A stretch of DNA of 64,000 nucleotides, taken from Promicromonospora panici (lineage in GTDB: Bacteria > Actinomycetota > Actinomycetes > Actinomycetales > Cellulomonadaceae). Position numbers and translations under genes: made by a program. The stretch spans positions 62,001 through 126,000 of the forward strand of contig NZ_UWYY01000012.1 in NCBI RefSeq assembly GCF_900608595.1. Direction: 5' to 3'. The notes below the pieces were generated by a model that searched no databases, was not told the origin of the DNA, and was given only the letters and a program-made list of their open reading frames with translations. Below, one piece after another: positions 58,491 to 64,000 of the stretch (position 1 is its first letter; each line of letters starts with the position of its first letter).

Positions 58491-59659
58491 CGTGCGCTCT
58501 CCTGCTTCATCGTGATGACGTGCGGGCCTACGGCCACCGCGTTCGCCATGACCCAGTCCCGTTCTGCTTCCGAGTCGTGCGCCGCCGAGTGCGGGATCCA
58601 CTCTGCCTCCTTGAGGCGCAGTGTCCCCGAGTCGTAGAAGTCGAAGCCCACGAGGTCGATGGTGGTCGACACGTCGAGGGCCAGGAGGAGCCGCAGCATG
58701 TTGAACCCCATGGTCGGGTAGCCGGTCCGGGGGTCGCCGTCGCCCCACAGGTTCTGCGGGGGCCACCGCAGGCTGGAGTCCCCCAGGTACCGCTGCATGC
58801 CCGGCCTCGCGCGGAGCTTGACCGACTCGTACCACTCCTCGATCCGGGTGCAGACCAGCATCCGCAGGTCCACCGGGACGTCGAGGTTGAAGTCGTGCTT
58901 GTGCAGCGTGACGTGGATGTCGGTGCGCGAGCCGGTGTGCGGCGGGTCGATGACGAAGGAGTTGAACCTCATGACCAGGTCGTGCGAGTCGATCAGCGCG
59001 CCGAGCTCGGCCTCCCGCAGCTTCATGGAGTTCGCGACGAGGGCGATCGACTTGCCCGAGACGTACTCGCGGAATCGCTCGGCGTCGATCCACTCCGTGG
59101 TCGTGATGAGCTCGGCCGGTGCCAGCTCGACCGGCTCAGCGGGGACCTGGGCGAACGCCTCGAAGAGCGCCCGCAGCCCTTCGGTCCGGTCCGCCGACGC
59201 GGCATCGAGGAGGAACCGTGCCACGGGGCTGTCGAGGTCACCATGCTGTGCGGACCGTTCGGCGAGGATCAGCCCGATCAGCTCGTCCGCCAGGTCCCTC
59301 GCTCCGGCCTGCCCCAGAGCCGACGCCGTGGACAGGGCGCGCGACGTGAACCCCGGCACGGAGGTCCACGGCCGGGCGCCGGTGCGCAGCCGGAGGTTCG
59401 TCCTCGTGCCCGGCCGTGCCCGCGCGGCCACGAGATGGGCGAGCGGCTCGGTCGCGTCGCGGACGGACAGGGGGCGGTCGGCTCGTGCGTCGCGTGCGAA
59501 GGCGAGGAACCGCTCGTTCGCCTCCGCCCGCTGCCAGACGGCCGATGCGGGGAAGAGCTGTCGTCCGACGGCGGTCGTGCCACCGGCGAGCAGGTCGGTC
59601 ACCAGCGTCCGGGACCGACGTGCGAGATCGCCGGACGGGCCGAGCTGTCGAGAGGCCAT
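58487..59659 (-). CDS. GT29 sialyltransferase-like protein
   Basis: A 390-residue protein. Residues 204-235 match sialylmotif L (SIALVANSMKLREAELGALI, then DSHDLVMRFN), followed by the PPHTGSRTDIHVTLHKHD stretch, and GYPTMGFNMLRLLLAL resembles sialylmotif S. GT29 is chiefly a eukaryotic family with scattered bacterial members. The N-terminal 200 residues are helical and not recognised. No CMP-sialic-acid synthesis genes are present in the window, so the donor may be another nonulosonate or may be made elsewhere. ATG 59659. The 204-bp gap to the DinB gene (59660-59863) holds no clear gene. Confidence 0.82.
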   Translation of the reverse strand: MASRQLGPSGDLARRSRTLVTDLLAGGTTAVGRQLFPASAVWQRAEANERFLAFARDARADRPLSVRDATEPLAHLVAARARPGTRTNLRLRTGARPWTSVPGFTSRALSTASALGQAGARDLADELIGLILAERSAQHGDLDSPVARFLLDAASADRTEGLRALFEAFAQVPAEPVELAPAELITTTEWIDAERFREYVSGKSIALVANSMKLREAELGALIDSHDLVMRFNSFVIDPPHTGSRTDIHVTLHKHDFNLDVPVDLRMLVCTRIEEWYESVKLRARPGMQRYLGDSSLRWPPQNLWGDGDPRTGYPTMGFNMLRLLLALDVSTTIDLVGFDFYDSGTLRLKEAEWIPHSAAHDSEAERDWVMANAVAVGPHVITMKQESAR

Positions 59660-59863
59660 GGGGATTCCGTTCCGGTTCTCAGCGTGCCGCGCCGAACGCG
59701 GTGGTGAACGCGCGAGTGACGGCCTTCCCGTTGGCACGGGCGCTGCATGCCACACGGCGTCGGACAGATTACCCCCAGCGCGGCCAGGATGCTCACGCGG
59801 TGCCGGCCGTAGATGGGGGGCGGCGGTGTCCCGGAGCAGTCGCGCGGCAGCCATGAAGGGCTG

Positions 59864-60562
59864 TCAGCCCAGCTTCTCCGCGGCCGCGTCCTCGACCAGC
59901 CGCGCGAGCACCTCCAGCTCCCCGCGCTCGTGCCAGGCCAGCCGCCGCAGCACCTTCACGCTGGTCCAGCTCCCGTGCCGGTCCGACGTCGATGCCAGGT
60001 CCGGCGCCATCCGGGACACCACCCGGCGCACGTGGGCGCCGGACTCCTCGAGCTCGGTCACCAGGTCGCTCGCCCGCTCGCGCGCGGGCAACCCGAGCAG
60101 CGGCAGGTAGTAGCGCGACTCGGTGTCGGCGATGTGCAGCGCGAGCTGTCCCACCGTGTGCCACCAGGCGTACACCGGGAGCACCCGGTGGGGGTCGCGG
60201 TACGCCAGCACGCTCGGCGGCGCGTCGCGCACCAGCTCGAGGGTCCTGGCCCGCATGCCGTCGAGGATCGCGAGCGTGGCCTCCCGCTCCGCCTCGGTCG
60301 CCGGCACGCGGTCCCGGTCGAACACCGTCTCGTCCCCGGTCCTGGCGCGGTCCACGCGCTCGACGACCTGCAGCATCCCGGCGTCGAGCGCTCCGGCACC
60401 GCCCGCTTCGGCGCCGGAACCGCACCGCTCCGCAAGGTTAGCCAGCGCCGTGTCGTCGTCGGGTCCCTGGCCGCAGGTGCCCCAGTGCTCGAGGTCGAAG
60501 GACCACGCCGCCGACCAGCCGTCCTCGGCCATCCCGGCGCGCTGGTCCACGTACGCCCTCAT
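59864..60562 (-). CDS. DinB-like / mycothiol-dependent maleylpyruvate isomerase-type protein
   Basis: A 232-residue helical-bundle protein. The C-terminal two thirds resembles the DinB/MDMPI superfamily, with metal-ligand-type histidines in AWWHTVGQLALHIADTESR and LAWHERGELEVLARL. Members often use thiol cofactors such as mycothiol, which this organism should make (mshC is present); function is inferred only. ATG 60562 overlaps the MBL stop (ATGA). A second, decayed 3' end lies at 56951-57033. Confidence 0.75.
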   Translation of the reverse strand: MRAYVDQRAGMAEDGWSAAWSFDLEHWGTCGQGPDDDTALANLAERCGSGAEAGGAGALDAGMLQVVERVDRARTGDETVFDRDRVPATEAEREATLAILDGMRARTLELVRDAPPSVLAYRDPHRVLPVYAWWHTVGQLALHIADTESRYYLPLLGLPARERASDLVTELEESGAHVRRVVSRMAPDLASTSDRHGSWTSVKVLRRLAWHERGELEVLARLVEDAAAEKLG

Positions 60563-61230
60563 CTTCGTTCCGCGGCGAGGAAGGGGTTGGTCTCCAGCTC
60601 ACGTGCCACGGTGGTTGCGGGGCCGTGCCCCGGTACGACGGCGAGCGCCGGGTCCAGGCCGCGCACCACGTCGCGCAGCGTCTCGGCCATGACGTGGCCG
60701 GAGCCGCCGTGCAGGTCGGTCCGGCCGACCGAGCCGGCGAACAGGACGTCGCCCGTGAGCACCATGTCGCCGTCGGGCCGGTAGAGGGTGGAGCCCTCCG
60801 TGTGGCCGGGCGCGTGCAGGGCGCGCAGCGTGACCTCGCCGAAGGTCAGCACGGCGGAGCCGCCGGGCGTGGCGAAGGGTTCGATGACGGCGGGCGGCCG
60901 GTAGTCGTCGCGGTGCAGCCCGAACGCGGCCTCCAGCGCGGGGCTGAGCGTGCCGAACGGGTCGGCCAGGCGGTAGGCGTCGGCCTCGTGCAGCCGTATC
61001 GGGATCTCGTAGCGCTCGCACAGGGCGCCCGCGTCCCAGGTGTGGTCGGCGTGGCCGTGCGTGGCGAGGACGGCGCGTGGCGTGAGGCCGGCGTCGTCGA
61101 CCAGGCGGACGACGGCGTCGGCCACTCCCGCGCCCGCGTCGATCACCACGCAGTCGGCGCCCGCGGACACGACGCAGCAGTTGGTCCCGAACACCGGTGC
61201 GACCACTACGCGAAGCTCCACGGCGACCAC
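60559..61230 (-). CDS. Glyoxalase-II-like MBL-fold hydrolase
   Basis: A 223-residue metallo-beta-lactamase-fold hydrolase with THGHADH (H58, H60, D62, H63), a second His in APGHTEGS, an Asp in LTGDVLF and the C-terminal GHGP. It resembles hydroxyacylglutathione hydrolases; in a mycothiol organism the thiol ester could be of mycothiol. GTG 61230. It corresponds to Rv2581c and is divergent from the cyclophilin gene, as in M. tuberculosis. Confidence 0.9.
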   Translation of the reverse strand: MVAVELRVVVAPVFGTNCCVVSAGADCVVIDAGAGVADAVVRLVDDAGLTPRAVLATHGHADHTWDAGALCERYEIPIRLHEADAYRLADPFGTLSPALEAAFGLHRDDYRPPAVIEPFATPGGSAVLTFGEVTLRALHAPGHTEGSTLYRPDGDMVLTGDVLFAGSVGRTDLHGGSGHVMAETLRDVVRGLDPALAVVPGHGPATTVARELETNPFLAAERR

Positions 61231-61425
61231 GCTATCGGTTCACGTCGTCGCTGACAGGACCCTTCTTCACCCATGGGCCGAACCGTTCAGACAGTATGAG
61301 CTGGCATCCGATGCCTACACTGTCCCCGCACGGGGTGATTCGCCCCGGATCCGGCAGTGAATCGGTCCAGCGGACCACGCCCCCGGGTCGCGGCGAGCAC
61401 AAGAGAGCACGGAGAAAGGAACGCG

Positions 61426-62202
61426 GTGGCGTCCAGCAAGCAGCGGCAGCGCGCTCAGCAGGCCAAGCAGGCCGAGAAGCAGGCGCAACGGCAGGCGGCC
61501 AGGCGCGCCCGCAGGCAACGCCTCTGGGCCCTGATCGCCGGGGTGACCGTGCTCGCGCTCGTGGCCGCCTTCGTGATCGCGGCGCTGATCAACAACGCGC
61601 CGGACGACGCCGCCACCAGCGGCGGCGCCTGCCCGGCGGGTGTCGAGGAGACGCGGGACGACTACGAGCTCGCCGACCCCTCGGTGGCCGAGGACCGTAC
61701 CTGGACCGTCACGCTGCAGGCCTGCTCGGGCGACACCGAGGCCGACATCGTCCTCGAGCTGGACGGCGAGAACGCACCGCAGGCCGTCGCCAGCTTCGTC
61801 ACGCTCGCTCAGGCCGGCTACTTCGACGGCACCGGCTGCCACCGGCTCACCACCGAGGGCATCTTCGTGCTGCAGTGCGGCGACCCGACGTTCACCGGCT
61901 CCGGCAGCCCGGGTTACAGCTTCGGCCCGATCGAGAACGCTCCGGACGACGACGTCTACCCTGCCGGCACCGTCGCCATGGCGCGCCGCGGCGGCGACGC
62001 GGAGTCCATGGGCTCCCAGTTCTTCCTCGTCTACGAGGAATCGACCATCCCCTCCGACGCAGCCGGCGGGTACACGGTCTTCGGCACGATCACATCCGGC
62101 CTGGACTTCGTCCAGGCAGTCGCTGACGCGGGAGAAGCGGGCGGTGTGTCTGACGGCGCGCCCGTCGACCCGGTCACCATCGAAGGAGTTGAGACCCAGT
62201 GA
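61426..62202 (+). CDS. Membrane-anchored cyclophilin-type peptidyl-prolyl isomerase
   Basis: A 258-residue protein with a basic Gln/Ala/Arg-rich N-terminus (QRQRAQQAKQAEKQAQRQAA), one membrane helix (about 33-57) and an extracytoplasmic cyclophilin domain (YFDGTGCHRLTTEGIFVLQC; FFLVYEES; YTVFGTITSGLDFV). It isomerises prolyl bonds in envelope proteins. GTG 61426 has AAAGGA six bases upstream. It corresponds to Rv2582. Its stop overlaps the DUF349 start (GTGA). Confidence 0.92.
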   Translation: MASSKQRQRAQQAKQAEKQAQRQAARRARRQRLWALIAGVTVLALVAAFVIAALINNAPDDAATSGGACPAGVEETRDDYELADPSVAEDRTWTVTLQACSGDTEADIVLELDGENAPQAVASFVTLAQAGYFDGTGCHRLTTEGIFVLQCGDPTFTGSGSPGYSFGPIENAPDDDVYPAGTVAMARRGGDAESMGSQFFLVYEESTIPSDAAGGYTVFGTITSGLDFVQAVADAGEAGGVSDGAPVDPVTIEGVETQ

Positions 62203-64000
62203 GCGAACCCACTTCTCGCTCGTCCGAGCCCGTCCAGCAGGACGCGCCCGCCGAGCCCGTGGCCGAGACTCCGACCGCAGCCGAATCTCCCGCCGAGGCG
62301 GTGAGCGAGGCGCCTGAGGCACCGGCCGAGGCGGACGCGACAGCGGACGCGCCGGACGCCACCGTGGAGGAGGCACCCGAGGTCCCCGCGGAGGAGACGG
62401 CCCCCGAGGCCGAGGCTCCCGCGCAGGAGGCTCCCGCGCAGGAGGCTCCCGCTGACGAAGCTCCCGTCGAGGAGACACCCATGCCGGCGGCTCCCGCGGC
62501 CGAGGCCGAGACGCCCGCGGAGGAGGCAGTTCCGACGGAGGACACTCCCGCGGCTGAGGCTCCGGCTGCTGAGGCTCCGACGGAGGAAGCTCCGGCTGCT
62601 GAGGCTCCGACGGAGGAAGCTCCGGCTGCCGAGGCTCCGACGGAGGAAGCTCCCGAGGCTGAGGCACAGGTGCCCGCTGAGGAGGCTCCCGCCGAGGAGG
62701 CTCCGGCGTCCGAGGCCCCCGCTCCTGCCGAGGAGAAGCCGGCCGCCGCTCCCCCGCCAGCGACTCCCAAGCCAGCGACCCCCAAGCCCTCGGCGATCCC
62801 GTCGCCGGCCGCGCTCGCAAGGCCGCGTCCGCCCAAGCCGGGCGCGCCGTCGGCTCCCGCCCCGCAGGCCGCCCCGGTCACCGCGCCCACGCCGGTCGTG
62901 CCGGCCGCCGCCGACGCCGCCGCGCACGCCGAGGCCGAGAAGTTCGGCCGCGTGGACGACGAAGGCAACGTGTACGTCCGCGAGTCTGCGGGCGAGCGTG
63001 TCGTCGGGCAGTTCCCGGGCGTCACCACCGAGGAGGCGCTGGCGCTGTACGTGCGCCGGTACCTCGACCTGAGCGCGAAGGTCGGCCTGTTCGAGGCCCG
63101 CCTGGAGAGCGCCGACCTGTCGGTGCGCGAGATCGACCAGACGCTCCAGAAGCTCGCCGAGGAGACCGCTGAGCCGGCCGCCGTCGGCGACCTGGACGGC
63201 CTGCGCACCCGCGTCGAGGCGCTGCGTGGCCGCGCCGCGGAACGTCGGGCCACCCTCGAGCAGGCACGGTCCGCCGCGAAGGCGGAGGCCGTCGCCGCCC
63301 GCACCTCGATCGTGGAGGCAGCCGAGAAGATCGCGGCGACCGACCCGAGCAAGATGCAGTGGCGTCCCGCGGGCGAGGAGCTGCGTTCGCTGCTGGACCG
63401 CTGGAAGGAAGCCCAGCGTTCCGGGCCACGCATCGACCGCCCCACGGAGGAGTCCCTCTGGAAGCGGTTCAGCCACGCCCGCACCGCGTTCGACCGCGAG
63501 CGCCGGCACTTCTTCGCCGACCTGGAGCAGCGCAACAGCGCCGCGAAGATCGAGAAGGAGAAGCTGGTCTCCGAGGCGGAGGCGCTGTCCACCAGCACCG
63601 ACTGGGGTTACACGGCGGGCGCCTACCGCGACCTCATGACGCGCTGGAAGGCGGCGGGCCGTGCGTCCCGCAAGGACGACGACGCCCTGTGGGCCCGGTT
63701 CCGGGCCGCGCAGGACCGGTTCTTCCAGGCGCGGGACGCCGAGAACGCCGTCATCGACGCGGAGTACGGCGAGAACCTGAAGGTCAAGGAGGAGCTGCTC
63801 CTCGAGGCCGAGGCGCTGGTGCCGGTCAAGGACCTGAACAAGGCCAAGGCCACGCTGCGCGACATCCAGGAACGCTGGGAGGAGGCCGGCAAGGTCCCCC
63901 GCGGCGACATCCAGCGCGTCGAGGGGCGCCTGCGGGCGGTCGAGACCGCGATCCGCGACGCCGACCAGGCGCAGTGGAAGCGCAGCAACCCGGAGACGCG
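62199..64000 (+). CDS. DUF349-domain protein (C-terminus off the right edge)
   Basis: At least 600 residues, truncated by the window. Residues 1 to about 245 are Pro/Ala/Glu-rich low complexity, including three 30-bp tandem repeats. The rest consists of repeated coiled-coil DUF349 units of about 70-75 residues with the motif WKxAGR / W[EK]xAG (WKAAGRASRKDDDALWARFR; WEEAGKVPRGDIQRVEGRLR). DUF349 proteins are widespread in actinobacteria but of unclear function. GTG 62199 overlaps the cyclophilin stop. Confidence 0.88.
   Translation, partial: MSEPTSRSSEPVQQDAPAEPVAETPTAAESPAEAVSEAPEAPAEADATADAPDATVEEAPEVPAEETAPEAEAPAQEAPAQEAPADEAPVEETPMPAAPAAEAETPAEEAVPTEDTPAAEAPAAEAPTEEAPAAEAPTEEAPAAEAPTEEAPEAEAQVPAEEAPAEEAPASEAPAPAEEKPAAAPPPATPKPATPKPSAIPSPAALARPRPPKPGAPSAPAPQAAPVTAPTPVVPAAADAAAHAEAEKFGRVDDEGNVYVRESAGERVVGQFPGVTTEEALALYVRRYLDLSAKVGLFEARLESADLSVREIDQTLQKLAEETAEPAAVGDLDGLRTRVEALRGRAAERRATLEQARSAAKAEAVAARTSIVEAAEKIAATDPSKMQWRPAGEELRSLLDRWKEAQRSGPRIDRPTEESLWKRFSHARTAFDRERRHFFADLEQRNSAAKIEKEKLVSEAEALSTSTDWGYTAGAYRDLMTRWKAAGRASRKDDDALWARFRAAQDRFFQARDAENAVIDAEYGENLKVKEELLLEAEALVPVKDLNKAKATLRDIQERWEEAGKVPRGDIQRVEGRLRAVETAIRDADQAQWKRSNPET
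62574..62663 (+). repeat. Three 30-bp tandem repeats in the DUF349 gene
   Basis: Three adjacent units beginning GCTCCGACGGAGGAAGCTCC (62574-62603, 62604-62633, 62634-62663) encode the 10-residue repeat APTEEAPAAE. The units differ at only a few bases, so the array is young or homogenised. Confidence 0.8.

Noticed and set aside
61315..63598. Three long antisense frames (61315-62820, 62031-63509, 62174-63598) rich in Ser/Ala/Gly/Arg repeats
   Set aside because: They mirror the Pro/Ala/Glu repeats of the DUF349 gene and overlap each other in different frames.
1..64000. CRISPR arrays, prophage, transposases, integrases, rRNA or tRNA genes
   Set aside because: I saw no regularly spaced direct repeats of CRISPR type, no phage structural genes, no recombinase motifs and no cloverleaf or rRNA sequence. 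Small RNAs cannot be excluded by eye.

Overview
The window comes from a very GC-rich, Gram-positive actinobacterium. The markers are a Pup-proteasome gene set (dop, the ARC/Mpa ATPase), mycothiol synthesis (mshC), a probable F420/PPOX enzyme, strong G/C bias at third codon positions, frequent GTG starts and many 1-4 nt stop/start overlaps. The secreted GH18 chitinases and overall protein style suggest a Cellulomonas/Promicromonospora-type member of the Micrococcales; that placement is inference. I found no rRNA, tRNA, CRISPR array, transposase or integrase.

Layout. (1) 1-21.7 kb is mostly conserved actinobacterial core. Dop, ARC, TrmI, a site-2-type protease, a RecB-like Fe-S nuclease, PAC2, MshC, UppP, a DUF5703 protein and an M20 peptidase follow the order known around Mycobacterium tuberculosis Rv2112c-Rv2141c. 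Small accessory genes sit between them (HAD, HD, NUDIX plus XRE regulator, OsmC and several hypotheticals). (2) 21.7-31.2 kb is an accessory stretch: an M3 oligopeptidase, a decayed gene fragment, a chitinase/alginate-lyase-like pair, a second paralogous chitinase, an ABC-F ATPase and a DoxX-like protein. It carries three copies of one palindromic repeat placed just after stop codons, a different palindrome inside the ABC-F gene, a duplicated chitinase promoter and a likely leader-peptide attenuator. (3) 31.2-35.3 kb holds a TetR/flavin monooxygenase divergent pair and four tandem DUF4190 membrane proteins in an A-B-A-B pattern.

(4) 35.4-38.0 kb is a GNAT/aspS overlap pair. (5) 38.2-42.2 kb is a type VII-secretion-style polymorphic toxin locus: WXG100-like protein, toxin with a HINT domain and a C-terminal nuclease, SMI1/KNR4 immunity protein and an SseB-domain protein. 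(6) 42.2-47.7 kb is a GntR-controlled TRAP-transporter catabolic operon (dctPQM, an SDR and an Ldh-family dehydrogenase). (7) 47.7-55.5 kb contains a membrane protein of unknown role, a PPOX enzyme, an AlaA-type aminotransferase, a secreted S33 peptidase, and a kinase-like protein coupled to an Rv2578c-type radical SAM protein. (8) 55.5-64.0 kb returns to core order (hisS, MBL hydrolase, cyclophilin, DUF349, as in Rv2580c-Rv2582), interrupted by a DinB-like gene and a two-gene cassette (GT29 sialyltransferase-like plus polysaccharide pyruvyl transferase). The far end of that cassette carries a decayed second copy of the DinB gene's 3' end.

The points most worth a second look are the 21-30 kb palindromes, the ABC-F leader, the twin chitinase promoters, the toxin locus and the GT29 cassette.
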